64,000 nt of DNA from Streptomyces sp. 1222.5 (GCF_900105245.1 NZ_FNSZ01000001.1:2542001-2606000); one strand, 5' to 3'; counted from the first letter of the stretch, positions 26,067 through 34,787 are shown. A program made the numbers and translations. The notes: generated from the sequence alone by a model not told the origin.

Positions 26067-27482
26067 TCAGACCCGCTGCCCGCTGTCCGCGTTCCGCGGT
26101 ACCGAGACCGTCACCCGCAGCCCGCGCGGCTCGTGGTGGCTGTAGTCGATCGAGCCGCCGCCCGCCGCGAGCAGGGCGCGCGTGATCGACAGGCCGAGGC
26201 CCGAGCCCTTGACGTTCTGGTGCCGGCCGCTGCGCCAGAAGCGGTCGCCCACACGCTCGAGTTCCTCGCCGGTGAGTCCGGGGCCGGTGTCGGTGACGAC
26301 GACCGTGGAGGTGTCGCCGTCCGCGGAGACGCTGACCTCGACGGTGCCTCCTTCGGGTGTGAACTTCACGGCGTTGTCGATCACCGCGTCCAGCGCGCTG
26401 GACAGGGCGATCGGGTCGGCCCAGGCGGTGAGGGGCGGGCGGTCGCCGGTGAGCCGGACGTCCTTGGCGTCGGCGGCCGGTGACCAGGCGGCCACCCGCT
26501 CCTCGGCCAGGGCTCCGATGTCGGTCAGCCGGAGGTCCGCCTCGGCGTGCTCGGCCAGCGCCAGGTCGAGCAGGTCGTCCAGGACCTGCGCGAGGCGCTT
26601 GCCCTCGGTGCGGACCGAGGCGATCTCCTCGTTGCCCTCGGGGAGCTCCAGGGCGAGCAGTTCGATGCGCAGCAGCAGCGCCGAGAGCGGGTTGCGCAGT
26701 TGGTGCGAGGCGTCGGCGACGAAGGCGCGCTGCTGCTCCAGCACGTCCTCGACGTTGTCCGCCATCTCGTTGAACGAGCGGGCCAGCCGTCTGAGTTCCG
26801 GCGGGCCACCGCCCACCGCCACGCGGGACTTCAGGCGTCCGGTGGCGATGTCGTGGGTGGTGGCGTCCAGGATCCGTACGGGGCGCAGTACCCAGCCGGT
26901 CAGGCGCAGCGCGGCGCCGACGGCGAGCAGCATGGCCGCGATCTCGCCGGCTCCGATGAACAGCCAGCCGCGCAGGATCTGCGACCGCATCTGCCCGGTG
27001 GGCGAGTCGGTGACCACCACCGCGACGACGTCCCCGTCCCGGATCACGGGGGAGGCGACGACCAGCCGGCTGCGCTGCCAGGGCCACACCTGCCTCGGGT
27101 CGTGGCTGCGGCGGCTGAGCAGCGCCTCGTCGAACGCCTCGCGCACCTCCCCCGCGGGCGGTACGAACCAGTCGCCGGGTGCGTTGGCCATCGCCGAACC
27201 GTTGCGGTAGAAGACACCCGCGCGTATGCCGTAGACGCCGTAGTAGCTCTCCATCTCACTGCGCAGGGTCTCCCACCGCCCGTCGGTGGTGGTGCGGCGG
27301 GAGCCGCTGGGCCCGTCGCTGACGAACTGGGCGAGCGCGGCGAAGCGTGCCGTGTCGTCGATCCGGTCCACGACGACCCGCTGCTGCTGGCCGGCGGCCC
27401 AGCTGACGGCCAGCGGGACGCCGAGGGCGAGCAGGACGGCCGCCAGCAGGACGATGAGCAGCGGGAGGAGCCGTGTACGCAC
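26067..27482 (-). CDS. gluK: Sensor histidine kinase GluK
   Basis: A 471-aa membrane kinase. TM1 is at about residues 8-28, an external sensor region runs to about 170, and TM2 is at about 175-195. HAMP follows, then the H-box FVADASHQLRNPLSAL, the N-box (DNAVKFTPEGG) and the G-boxes DTGPGL and GSGLGLSIT. It lies 9 nt after gluR and divergent from gluABCD. In S. coelicolor this pair has been reported to sense glutamate and control its uptake. The GTG start at 27482 has GAGGA close upstream. Confidence 0.88.
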   Translation of the reverse strand: MRTRLLPLLIVLLAAVLLALGVPLAVSWAAGQQQRVVVDRIDDTARFAALAQFVSDGPSGSRRTTTDGRWETLRSEMESYYGVYGIRAGVFYRNGSAMANAPGDWFVPPAGEVREAFDEALLSRRSHDPRQVWPWQRSRLVVASPVIRDGDVVAVVVTDSPTGQMRSQILRGWLFIGAGEIAAMLLAVGAALRLTGWVLRPVRILDATTHDIATGRLKSRVAVGGGPPELRRLARSFNEMADNVEDVLEQQRAFVADASHQLRNPLSALLLRIELLALELPEGNEEIASVRTEGKRLAQVLDDLLDLALAEHAEADLRLTDIGALAEERVAAWSPAADAKDVRLTGDRPPLTAWADPIALSSALDAVIDNAVKFTPEGGTVEVSVSADGDTSTVVVTDTGPGLTGEELERVGDRFWRSGRHQNVKGSGLGLSITRALLAAGGGSIDYSHHEPRGLRVTVSVPRNADSGQRV

Positions 27483-27491
27483 CCGTCCTCG

Positions 27492-28178
27492 CTAGGCGGC
27501 CGGAGCGACGAGCCGGTAGCCGACGCCGCGCACGGTCTCGATCAGCGCGGGCATGCGCAGCTTGGCGCGCAGGGAGGCGACGTGCACCTCCAGGGTGCGA
27601 CCGGTGCCCTCCCAACTGGTGCGCCAGACCTCGCTGATGATCTGCTCCCGCCGGAAGACCACTCCGGGCCGCTGGGCGAGCAGCGCGAGGAGGTCGAACT
27701 CCTTGCGGGTCAGCTGGACGACCGAACCGCCCACGCTCACCTGGCGGGTGGGCAGTTCGATGCGTACGGAACCGAGGAGCAGCGCGTTCTCGGCCGCCGC
27801 GGCCACGTCCTCGTGGACGGTGCGCCGGCTGACGGCGTGGATACGGGCGAGCAGCTCGCCGGTGTCGTAGGGCTTCACGACGTAGTCGTCGGCGCCCAGG
27901 TTGAGCCCGTGGATGCGGGAGCGCACGTCGGACCGCGCGGTCACCATGATCACCGGGGTGCTGGTGCGCTTGCGGATCTTGCCGCAGACCTCGTAGCCGT
28001 CCTGGTCGGGCAGGCCGAGGTCGAGCAGGACCACGCCGAAACCCGCGCCCTCGGGGACGAGCGCCTGAAGGGCCTCCTCGCCACTGCGCGCGTGCGTGAC
28101 GTCGAAGCCGTGCCGCGCGAGGACGGCGGACAGCGCCGCGGCGACGTGGTTGTCGTCCTCGACGAGGAGCAGTCTCAC
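27492..28178 (-). CDS. gluR: OmpR-type response regulator GluR
   Basis: A 228-aa two-domain regulator. The receiver has acidic residues in VEDD, the phospho-acceptor Asp in LLDLGLPD, Thr in MVTAR and Lys in VVKPYD. The winged-helix domain starts near residue 130 and includes LTRKEFDLLALLAQRPG and RTLEVHVASLRAKL. The GTG start at 28178 is preceded by GGGGGACGGA. It is transcribed away from gluA, with a 293-bp divergent region that probably holds its binding sites, and is followed by gluK after 9 nt. Confidence 0.9.
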   Translation of the reverse strand: MRLLLVEDDNHVAAALSAVLARHGFDVTHARSGEEALQALVPEGAGFGVVLLDLGLPDQDGYEVCGKIRKRTSTPVIMVTARSDVRSRIHGLNLGADDYVVKPYDTGELLARIHAVSRRTVHEDVAAAAENALLLGSVRIELPTRQVSVGGSVVQLTRKEFDLLALLAQRPGVVFRREQIISEVWRTSWEGTGRTLEVHVASLRAKLRMPALIETVRGVGYRLVAPAA

Positions 28179-28337
28179 TCCGTCCCCCTCCGGTTCAGCG
28201 GTCGTACGGTCTCGGTTCTCTTGCGCCGTGTACTCGACGCACGCGCGCGTGCACCATGGCAGTGACGCCGATTGGTAAGGACGGCGTCAAGAGCGTTCGG
28301 GTTGCCCGCCGCTTCCGTTATCCGGCCGATACGCACA

Positions 28338-28422
28338 CAGGTCACAAGTGCTACGACATGTGTCCGCTTGCTATCGGATCGTGATGCTCAGATCTCCCTC
28401 AGATGTGATGACGCAGGTCACA
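28338..28422. promoter_or_regulatory. Direct repeat CAGGTCACA in the gluR-gluA divergent region
   Basis: CAGGTCACA occurs at 28338-28346 and again at 28414-28422, 76 bp apart in the same orientation and within a divergent intergenic region. These are candidate GluR or other regulator sites. I know of no sequence match that proves it. Confidence 0.4.
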
Positions 28423-28471
28423 GCCGCTCACTACTGTCCTCGGAAACCGAGGAGGACGGAGCCCGAGAGCG

Positions 28472-29248
28472 ATGACCAATGTATCGGTGGCCAAGGAGGA
28501 CGCGGCCGCATCCGACGAACTGGTCGTCCTGAAGAGCGTCAACAAGCACTTCGGCGCGTTGCACGTGCTCCAGGACATCGACCTGACGATCGCCCGCGGC
28601 GAGGTCGTCGTGGTCATCGGGCCCTCCGGGTCCGGAAAGTCGACCCTGTGCCGCACCATCAACCGTCTGGAGACGATCGATTCGGGCGCCATCACGATCG
28701 ACGGCAAGCCGCTGCCGCACGAGGGCCGCGAACTGGCCCGGCTGCGGGCGGACGTCGGGATGGTCTTCCAGTCCTTCAACCTTTTCGCGCACAAGACCGT
28801 GCTCGAGAACGTGATGCTGGGCCAGCTCAAGGTCCGCAAGACGGACAAGAAGCAGGCCGAGGAGAAGGCGCGGGCCCTGCTCGACCGGGTCGGCGTGGGC
28901 ACCCAGGCCGACAAGTACCCCGCCCAGCTGTCCGGCGGCCAGCAGCAGCGTGTGGCCATCGCCCGGGCACTGGCCATGGGCCCGAAGGTCATGCTCTTCG
29001 ACGAGCCGACCTCGGCCCTCGACCCCGAGATGATCAACGAGGTCCTCGAGGTCATGCAGCAGCTCGCCCGTGAGGGGATGACCATGGTCGTCGTCACCCA
29101 CGAGATGGGCTTCGCACGATCGGCTGCAAATCGTGTCGTCTTCATGGCGGACGGCCGGATCGTCGAACAGGCTGCGCCCGACCAGTTCTTCAGCAACCCG
29201 CGCAGCGACCGGGCCAAGGACTTCCTGTCCAAGATCCTGCACCACTGA
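28472..29248 (+). CDS. gluA: Glutamate ABC transporter ATP-binding protein
   Basis: A 258-aa polar amino acid ABC ATPase. Walker [10 protein letters not shown] is at about residues 51-59, the Q-loop is in [11 protein letters not shown], the signature LSGGQQQR, Walker [13 protein letters not shown], and the H-loop VVVTHEM. It is the first gene of a four-gene operon. The ATG at 28472 has a purine-rich stretch (GAGGAGGACGGAG) about 11 nt upstream. It is controlled from the divergent region shared with gluR. Confidence 0.95.
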   Translation: MTNVSVAKEDAAASDELVVLKSVNKHFGALHVLQDIDLTIARGEVVVVIGPSGSGKSTLCRTINRLETIDSGAITIDGKPLPHEGRELARLRADVGMVFQSFNLFAHKTVLENVMLGQLKVRKTDKKQAEEKARALLDRVGVGTQADKYPAQLSGGQQQRVAIARALAMGPKVMLFDEPTSALDPEMINEVLEVMQQLAREGMTMVVVTHEMGFARSAANRVVFMADGRIVEQAAPDQFFSNPRSDRAKDFLSKILHH

Positions 29249-29316
29249 CGGCACGCCCCGGTCGCGTCCTACGCGCCACAGGGACCTCGTTCCTCACCAC
29301 TCAAAGGATGTTCACC

Positions 29317-30153
29317 ATGAAGCTCCGCAAGGTCACCGCCGCCTCGGCCGTCCTGCTCTCCCTGTCCGTGGCAGCCACCGCGTGCGGCGGCGACAAGAAG
29401 GACGACAACAGCTCCTCCGGCGGCGGCAAGAAGATCACCATCGGCATCAAGTTCGACCAGCCGGGCATCGGCCAGAAGACCCCGCAGGGCTACGCGGGCT
29501 TCGACGTCGACGTGGCGACCTACGTCGCCAAGAAGCTCGGTTACGGCGCGGACCAGATCGAGTGGAAGGAGTCGAAGAGCGCCGACCGCGAGACGATGCT
29601 GAAGCGCGGGGACGTCGACTTCATCGCCGCTTCCTACTCGATCACCCCGGAGCGCGAGAAGCTCGTCGACTTCGCCGGCCCCTACCTGCTGGCCCACCAG
29701 GACGTGCTGGTCCGCGCGGACGACAAGTCCATCAAGTCGCCGAAGGACCTCAACAACAAGAAGCTGTGCTCGGTCACCGGCTCCACCTCGGCGCAGAACG
29801 TGCACGACAAGCTGGCTCCCAAGGCTCAGCTGCAGGAGTACCCGACCTACTCCGCCTGCCTGACCGGTCTCCAGAACAAGGCCATCGACGCCCTGACCAC
29901 GGACGACTCGATCCTCGCCGGTTACGCCTCGCAGTCGCAGTTCAAGGGCAAGTTCCAGCTCGGCGGCTTCAAGATGACCAACGAAAACTACGGCATCGGC
30001 GTCAAGAAGGGCAGCGACCTCAAGGCCAAGATCAACAAGGCCCTGGAGTCGATGGTCTCCGACGGTTCGTGGAAGGCGGCCGTGGCGAAGAACTTCGGCC
30101 CGGCCAACTACAAGAACGAGCTGGCCCCGAAGATCGGCGACGTCAAGAGCTGA
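29317..30153 (+). CDS. gluB: Glutamate-binding lipoprotein GluB
   Basis: A 278-aa SBP_bac_3 (family 3) solute-binding protein. The signal peptide ends in a lipobox VAATAC with Cys near residue 23, followed by a Gly/Ser/Lys-rich spacer. The mature fold begins ITIGIKFDQPGIGQ and shows GFDVDVATYVAKKLG, the KSADRETMLKRGDVDF loop and SITPEREKLVDFAGPY. The ATG at 29317 is preferred over the one at 29308 because AAAGGA sits 8 nt before it. It lies 68 nt after gluA. A strong hairpin separates it from gluC. Confidence 0.93.
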   Translation: MKLRKVTAASAVLLSLSVAATACGGDKKDDNSSSGGGKKITIGIKFDQPGIGQKTPQGYAGFDVDVATYVAKKLGYGADQIEWKESKSADRETMLKRGDVDFIAASYSITPEREKLVDFAGPYLLAHQDVLVRADDKSIKSPKDLNNKKLCSVTGSTSAQNVHDKLAPKAQLQEYPTYSACLTGLQNKAIDALTTDDSILAGYASQSQFKGKFQLGGFKMTNENYGIGVKKGSDLKAKINKALESMVSDGSWKAAVAKNFGPANYKNELAPKIGDVKS

Positions 30154-30165
30154 GGCAATGCCCCC

Positions 30166-30199
30166 GGCGCGCCGCCGCTCCTGACGGAGGCGGCGCGCC
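30166..30199 (+). terminator. Intercistronic hairpin between gluB and gluC
   Basis: GGCGCGCCGCC (30166-30176) pairs perfectly with GGCGGCGCGCC (30189-30199). It lies 13 nt after the gluB stop and 33 nt before gluC. It has no T run, so a partial attenuator or an mRNA-stabilising stem is more likely than a full terminator. Confidence 0.75.
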
Positions 30200-30232
30200 C
30201 GGGCATCCCTACACGCGGAAGCGCGGGAGATC

Positions 30233-30898
30233 GTGTTCGACTTTCTTGAAGGTTACGACGTACTGGGCGCCTTCTGGACAACAGTGCAGCTGGCGCTGCT
30301 GTCCGCCGTGGGCTCCCTGGTCTGGGGCACCCTGCTGGCCGCCATGCGGGTCGGCCCGGTGCCGCTGATGCGTGGTTTCGGCACCGCATACGTGAACATC
30401 GTGCGGAACATCCCGCTCACGGTGATCATCCTGTTCGCCTCGCTCGGCCTCAACCAGACGCTGAACATCAGCCTCGGTGCTGACGACGTCGTCGCGGTCA
30501 ACTTCCGGCTGGCCGTGCTGGGCCTGATCCTCTACACGTCGGCCTTCGTGTGCGAGGCGATTCGATCCGGCATCAACACGGTGCCGGTCGGTCAGGCCGA
30601 GGCGGCCCGGGCCATCGGCCTGAGCTTCACCCAGGTGTTGTTCGTGGTCGTACTCCCGCAGGCCTTCCGCGCGGCCATCGGCCCTCTGACCAACGTACTG
30701 ATCGCGTTGACGAAGAACACCACTGTGGCCGCGGCGATCGGCGTGGCGGAGGCGGCGTACCTGATGAAGGAGATGCTGGACAAGGAGGCGCTGCTGCTGC
30801 AGATCTCCGCGGTCATCGCCTTCGGGTTCATCTGCCTCACCCTGCCGACCGGCCTGATCTTCGGCTGGGTGGGCAAGAAGGTGGCGGTGAAGCGATGA
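30233..30898 (+). CDS. gluC: Glutamate ABC transporter permease GluC
   Basis: A 221-aa membrane permease of the HisMQ type, with about five transmembrane segments and the EAA loop SGINTVPVGQAEAARAIGLS. That loop contacts the GluA ATPase. The GTG start at 30233 has GGGAG about 5 nt upstream. Its stop overlaps the gluD start (ATGA, 30895-30898), so the two permeases are translationally coupled. Confidence 0.93.
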   Translation: MFDFLEGYDVLGAFWTTVQLALLSAVGSLVWGTLLAAMRVGPVPLMRGFGTAYVNIVRNIPLTVIILFASLGLNQTLNISLGADDVVAVNFRLAVLGLILYTSAFVCEAIRSGINTVPVGQAEAARAIGLSFTQVLFVVVLPQAFRAAIGPLTNVLIALTKNTTVAAAIGVAEAAYLMKEMLDKEALLLQISAVIAFGFICLTLPTGLIFGWVGKKVAVKR

Positions 30899-31785
30899 GT
30901 TCGGTCCTGTACGACGCCCAGGGTCCCCGCGCCAAGCGGCGCAACATCCTCTACACGGTGTCCTTCGCCGTCGCGGCCGCGGCCGTCGTCTGGTGGGTGT
31001 ATACGGCCCTCGACGAGAAGTCCCAGCTCGACTGGGTGCTGTGGAAACCGTTCTTCAGCTCCGAGGCGTACACGACGTACATCTGGCCCGGCCTCCAGAA
31101 CACCCTGAAGGCCGCCGCCCTGGCAATGATCATCGCCTTGCCGTTGGGTGCCGTCCTCGGCATCGCAAGGCTCTCGGACCATGTGTGGGTGCGGGTCCCG
31201 GCCACGGTCGTGGTCGAGTTCTTCCGCGCGATCCCGGTACTGGTCCTGATGATCTTCGGTAACGAGCTGTACAGCCAGTACACGAACGTCAGTTCCGACG
31301 ACCGCCCGCTGTACGCGGTCGTCACCGGCCTGGTGCTGTACAACGCGTCGGTGCTCGCCGAGATCGTCCGCGCGGGCATCCTCGCCCTGCCGAAGGGCCA
31401 GTCCGAGGCTGCCATGGCGATCGGCCTGCGCAAGAACCAGGTGATGCGGCTCATCCTGCTGCCGCAGGCGGTCACCGCGATGCTCCCGGCGATCGTCAGC
31501 CAGCTGGTGGTCATCGTGAAGGACACCGCGCTCGGCGGCGCCGTCCTCACCTTCCCGGAGCTGCTCGCCTCGGCGAACACGATGAGCGGCTTCTACGGCG
31601 CCAACACCATCGCCTCCTTCACGGTCGTCGCCGTCATCTTCGTGGTCATCAACTTCTCGCTGACCTCCTTCGCGAGCTGGCTGGAGCGCCGGCTGCGGCG
31701 ACGCAAGAAGTCGAGCGGTGCGGTGCTCGGAGCCCAGGACGTGGCCGACATCGCGGGCACGGCCTCGACCGGAACCGCGGCCTGA
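30895..31785 (+). CDS. gluD: Glutamate ABC transporter permease GluD
   Basis: A 296-aa second permease of the glutamate system. It has an extra N-terminal membrane segment (about residues 20-42), then the HisMQ-type core with the EAA loop RAGILALPKGQSEAAMAIGLR. The C-terminal 30 residues are basic, then Ser/Ala/Gly-rich. The ATG at 30895 overlaps the gluC stop. A terminator follows 28 nt after its own stop. Confidence 0.93.
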   Translation: MSSVLYDAQGPRAKRRNILYTVSFAVAAAAVVWWVYTALDEKSQLDWVLWKPFFSSEAYTTYIWPGLQNTLKAAALAMIIALPLGAVLGIARLSDHVWVRVPATVVVEFFRAIPVLVLMIFGNELYSQYTNVSSDDRPLYAVVTGLVLYNASVLAEIVRAGILALPKGQSEAAMAIGLRKNQVMRLILLPQAVTAMLPAIVSQLVVIVKDTALGGAVLTFPELLASANTMSGFYGANTIASFTVVAVIFVVINFSLTSFASWLERRLRRRKKSSGAVLGAQDVADIAGTASTGTAA

Positions 31786-31813
31786 CACCCGTTCAGACCC
31801 GAATGCACCACCC

Positions 31814-31843
31814 GGAGGCAGTGGCATGATCGCCACTGCCTCC
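31814..31843 (+). terminator. Terminator of the gluABCD operon
   Basis: A perfect 12-bp stem, GGAGGCAGTGGC (31814-31825) with GCCACTGCCTCC (31832-31843), and a 6-nt loop. Confidence 0.85.
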
Positions 31844-31962
31844 GTTCGCTTGACGCAAACTCTGCCAATGGGTTGCATACGTTCTGTGATCGTGCACCCC
31901 GCTCCACCTTCCTGTTCACTTGTGACCGTCAGGGCATCGTCACGGGCAGGGGGCGCCGCGTC

Positions 31963-33567
31963 ATGGACCCGGTGATCATCGTCGGAGCGGGGCCCGTCGG
32001 GCTCACGCTCGCCCTCGCGCTGGCGCGTCAGGAGGTGCCGACCGTCGTCCTGGACGAGGGGCCCGGCAAGGACGAACCCCGTCCGGCGCGCACCGTCGTA
32101 CTGCGCGAGGACACGGCCGCCCTGCTGGAGCGGCTGACCGGGGTGCCGCTCGGGGAGCACGGCGTGCGCTGGACCGGATGGCGGTCCCTGCGGCGCAAGC
32201 AGGTGGTGACCGAGGTGGAGTTCGGCGAGGACGACCCCGCCGCCCCGCTGCACATCGCCCAGCACGTCCTCACCCAGGCCCTGCGTGCCGCCGCCACCGA
32301 GGAACCGCTGGTCGAGGTGGCGGTAGACAGCCGTCTGGACGCCATCGAGCAGGAACGCTCCGGCGTCAGCGCGCACACCCGCGGTGCCCACGGCACCTGG
32401 TGGCGCGGCAGCTACCTGGTCGGCTGCGACGGCACCCGTTCGACCGTGCGCAAACTTCAGGACATCCGCTTCCCGGGCCGTACGGCGGTGGAACGACACG
32501 CCGTCGCCACGCTACGTGCGGAACTTCCCTGGGAGGGTCGGGCGTTGTTCCATCGGACACCGCCGTGGCGGCAGTCCGGGCCCTCGGCCGCGGAGGTGAC
32601 CGCCCGCCCCCTCCCGGACGGCGCCTGGCGCCTTGACTGGCTGCTGCCGCCGGGCAAGGACCTGGTGACGCCCGAGACCCTGGTGGCCCTGGTCCGCGAG
32701 ACCCTCGCGGGCTGGTCCGGCGGTTCCACCCCGGTGTACGAGCTGCTGGACACCGGGGTCCACACCGTGCACCACCGGCTGGCCCGCCGGTGGAGGGTCG
32801 GCCGGGTCTTCCTCGCCGGGGACGCGGCGCATCTGCTGGGCGCGTTCGGCACCCAGGGGCTCGACGAGGGCCTGCGCGACGCCGACAACCTGGCCTGGAA
32901 GCTGGCCGTCGCCTGGCACCGCGGCCCGCGCGAGGCCTTGCTGGACAGCTACCAGGCCGAGCGACGCGCGGCGGTGGCCGCCCGGTTGCGCGCAGCCGAC
33001 CAGACGCTCCCGATACTGCGCGGCGGAGGCGGGCTGCGTCACATCGTGCCGGGGGCAGCCCGGGGCCATGACGTCCTGCTCGCCGACGGTCATTTGGGGC
33101 GCGGGCCGCTGGGTGCGCCGGGGGCGTACGCCGACTCTCCGCTCGCCCCCCGCCACCTGGAGGCGGACATCGCCGTCGACACCCCGGCCGGCGCGCCGGT
33201 CACGGACGTACGAGTCACCGCGGAGGACGGCTCCTTCGTCCAACTGCGCGACCGGCTCGGCCGGGGCGCGCTGCTCGTCGCCCTGATCGCACCCGGGACG
33301 GGCGTGTGGGAGCGCAAGCACTGGGTCTCCGCCGGTGTCATGCCGCGGCTCGCGGCGGCCGTGACCGCACTGCCGCACCCGGCGGAGCTGCTGGTGGCGG
33401 AGAGCTACCCGGGTGCGCCGGCGCACAGCGTGCTGCTCGTACGCCCCGACGGCCACCTGGTCACCGCGCTGAGCGGGGTCCGGCCGGCCGACCTGTACGC
33501 GGCGGCCGAGGCCGCGGTGGGCGGCGAGGTGAAGGAACCGGCGGAGGCCCCCTCCGGCGCGCGCTGA
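31963..33567 (+). CDS. FAD-dependent aromatic-ring monooxygenase
   Basis: A 534-aa class A flavoprotein hydroxylase (PheA/TfdB group). The N-terminal FAD-binding GxGxxG is IIVGAGPVGLTLALALAR, with the second flavin motif LAGDAAHLLGAFGTQGLDEG and DADNLAWKLA. The C-terminal 130 residues form a thioredoxin-like domain typical of these hydroxylases. The ATG at 31963 is chosen, since 30 in-frame upstream residues do not resemble the family. No pathway partners are adjacent, so the substrate is unknown. A TTGACG at 31850 may be the -35 of its promoter. Confidence 0.85.
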   Translation: MDPVIIVGAGPVGLTLALALARQEVPTVVLDEGPGKDEPRPARTVVLREDTAALLERLTGVPLGEHGVRWTGWRSLRRKQVVTEVEFGEDDPAAPLHIAQHVLTQALRAAATEEPLVEVAVDSRLDAIEQERSGVSAHTRGAHGTWWRGSYLVGCDGTRSTVRKLQDIRFPGRTAVERHAVATLRAELPWEGRALFHRTPPWRQSGPSAAEVTARPLPDGAWRLDWLLPPGKDLVTPETLVALVRETLAGWSGGSTPVYELLDTGVHTVHHRLARRWRVGRVFLAGDAAHLLGAFGTQGLDEGLRDADNLAWKLAVAWHRGPREALLDSYQAERRAAVAARLRAADQTLPILRGGGGLRHIVPGAARGHDVLLADGHLGRGPLGAPGAYADSPLAPRHLEADIAVDTPAGAPVTDVRVTAEDGSFVQLRDRLGRGALLVALIAPGTGVWERKHWVSAGVMPRLAAAVTALPHPAELLVAESYPGAPAHSVLLVRPDGHLVTALSGVRPADLYAAAEAAVGGEVKEPAEAPSGAR

Positions 33568-33608
33568 CCGTGAGCGCTGTCACCCTCTGTCCACATGGTG
33601 ACGGTGAG

Positions 33609-33637
33609 TTGACCGGGCTACGGCGGCGTGCTGTACT
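33609..33637 (+). promoter_or_regulatory. Predicted promoter of the cysteine leader peptide
   Basis: TTGACC (33609-33614), a 17-bp spacer, then TGTACT (33632-33637). The start GTG at 33645 follows after 7 nt, so the transcript would be leaderless. The -10 deviates from the TAnnnT consensus at its second base. Confidence 0.45.
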
Positions 33638-33644
33638 CCGGATC

Positions 33645-33731
33645 GTGACCGACACCTGTGTGCGCCTGTGGCGGAGGGTCCATATGGACCTCGTCCGCTA
33701 CGCGGGCTGCGTGTGTCGTCCGTCCTGCTGA
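33645..33731 (+). CDS. Cys-rich leader peptide upstream of cysteine dioxygenase
   Basis: A 28-codon ORF, GTG to TGA, ending HMDLVRYAGCVCRPSC. Many actinobacterial sulfur-metabolism genes have a short upstream ORF of this type, with an H-x-D-L-x-R core and a cysteine-containing end. Three of the last eight residues are Cys. It lies 67 nt before the cysteine dioxygenase start. The last codons (33720-33727, CCGTCCTG) are exactly complementary to the downstream ribosome binding region (33786-33793, CAGGACGG). It probably acts as a cis-regulatory cysteine sensor rather than a functional protein. Confidence 0.75.
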   Translation: MTDTCVRLWRRVHMDLVRYAGCVCRPSC

Positions 33732-33793
33732 ATTCGCATCTTCTTCTTCCGGGCGCCGTCGCGCGCCTGTCCCGCGAACCTTCCTCAGGACGG
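33720..33793 (+). promoter_or_regulatory. Predicted ribosome-binding-site sequestering helix
   Basis: CCGTCCTG (33720-33727, over the Pro-Ser-Cys codons of the leader) and CAGGACGG (33786-33793, holding the AGGA of the next gene) form a perfect 8-bp helix. It would mask translation initiation of the dioxygenase unless a ribosome occupies the end of the leader. Confidence 0.55.
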
Positions 33794-33798
33794 TGTAC

Positions 33799-34332
33799 GT
33801 GTCTGTCTCCTCTCCTTCCGCGTCCGCTGCCGTCGGCGCCGCGCCCAGCCAGGCGGACCTCCTCGACTTCGTACGGCGCACGGCGGCCGACGCCGAGCTG
33901 ATCGCCTCCCTCCCGCTCGATCCCGAGGGCCGCACCTGGGTACGGCTGGAGGGGCCCGGTGGCAGTGAGGCCTGGCTGATCGGCTGGCCGCCCGGCACCG
34001 GCACCGGGTGGCACGACCACGCCGACTCGATCGGCGCCTTCCTCACCGCGTCGGGTGAGCTCAAGGAGTACTCGCTCGCCGCCCGGCTGCCCACCGACGG
34101 CTGGAAGACCCTGGAACTCGACGAGGACGTCGACCGCGAACGCCGGCTGTCCGCCGGGAACGGCCGTACCTTCGGCCACCACCACGTGCACGAGGTGCTC
34201 AACGAGTCCACGGACCGGCACGCCGTCTCGGTGCACGCCTACTACCCGCCGCTGCCGCGCATCCGCCGCTACAGCCGCACCGGCCAGGTACTGCGCCTGG
34301 AGCAGGTCGAACGCCCGGAGGACTGGCAGTGA
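33799..34332 (+). CDS. Cysteine dioxygenase
   Basis: A 177-aa cupin enzyme converting L-cysteine to cysteine sulfinate. The iron ligands appear as two His in GWHDHADS and a third in HHHVHEVLN, typical of bacterial thiol dioxygenases. VHAYYPPLP is a family signature. The first 15 residues are Ser/Ala-rich. The GTG at 33799 is chosen because AGGA is 8 nt upstream; another GTG at 33793 overlaps the predicted anti-ribosome helix. Its stop overlaps the rhodanese start (GTGA), so the two are translationally coupled. Confidence 0.9.
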   Translation: MSVSSPSASAAVGAAPSQADLLDFVRRTAADAELIASLPLDPEGRTWVRLEGPGGSEAWLIGWPPGTGTGWHDHADSIGAFLTASGELKEYSLAARLPTDGWKTLELDEDVDRERRLSAGNGRTFGHHHVHEVLNESTDRHAVSVHAYYPPLPRIRRYSRTGQVLRLEQVERPEDWQ

Positions 34333-34787
34333 GCGACGCCACGAACGCACGACCGACGGGCACGGCCGGAGCGGCAGCGGGTACGGGCGGTCAACAGCCG
34401 GTCGGCATCGACGCATTGCTGGATCGTGTCCGCGCCGGATACCAGCGCATCGAGGCGCGAGAGGCGCACGAGGAGGCGCGCACCGGTGAGGCGCTGCTGG
34501 TCGACATCCGTTACGCGGCACTGCGTGACCGGGACGGGCTGATCCCCGGCGCGCTCGTCGTCGAACGCAACGAACTGGAGTGGCGTCTCGATCCGCAGGG
34601 CAGCCACCGCGTGCCCGAGGCCACCGGGCACGAACTGCGCGTCGTCGTGATCTGCAACGAGGGATACGCCTCCAGCCTCGCCGTGGACTCCCTCCGGCAG
34701 TTGGGCCTGCACCGGGCCACGGACCTGGTGGGCGGCTTCCAGGCGTGGCGGTCGGCGGGCCTGCCGGTGGAGCCGGCATCCCGCTGA
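34329..34787 (+). CDS. Rhodanese-like sulfurtransferase
   Basis: A 152-aa single-domain rhodanese. The catalytic loop is VICNEGYASSLA with the active Cys, preceded by LLVDIRYAALRDRDGLIPGAL (entry DxR motif) and followed by LVGGFQAWRSAGLP. The first 45 residues are Ala/Gly-rich. It starts with GTG overlapping the dioxygenase stop. Handling of sulfane sulfur next to cysteine oxidation is a common pairing, so the operon likely works in cysteine degradation or detoxification. Confidence 0.9.
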   Translation: MSDATNARPTGTAGAAAGTGGQQPVGIDALLDRVRAGYQRIEAREAHEEARTGEALLVDIRYAALRDRDGLIPGALVVERNELEWRLDPQGSHRVPEATGHELRVVVICNEGYASSLAVDSLRQLGLHRATDLVGGFQAWRSAGLPVEPASR

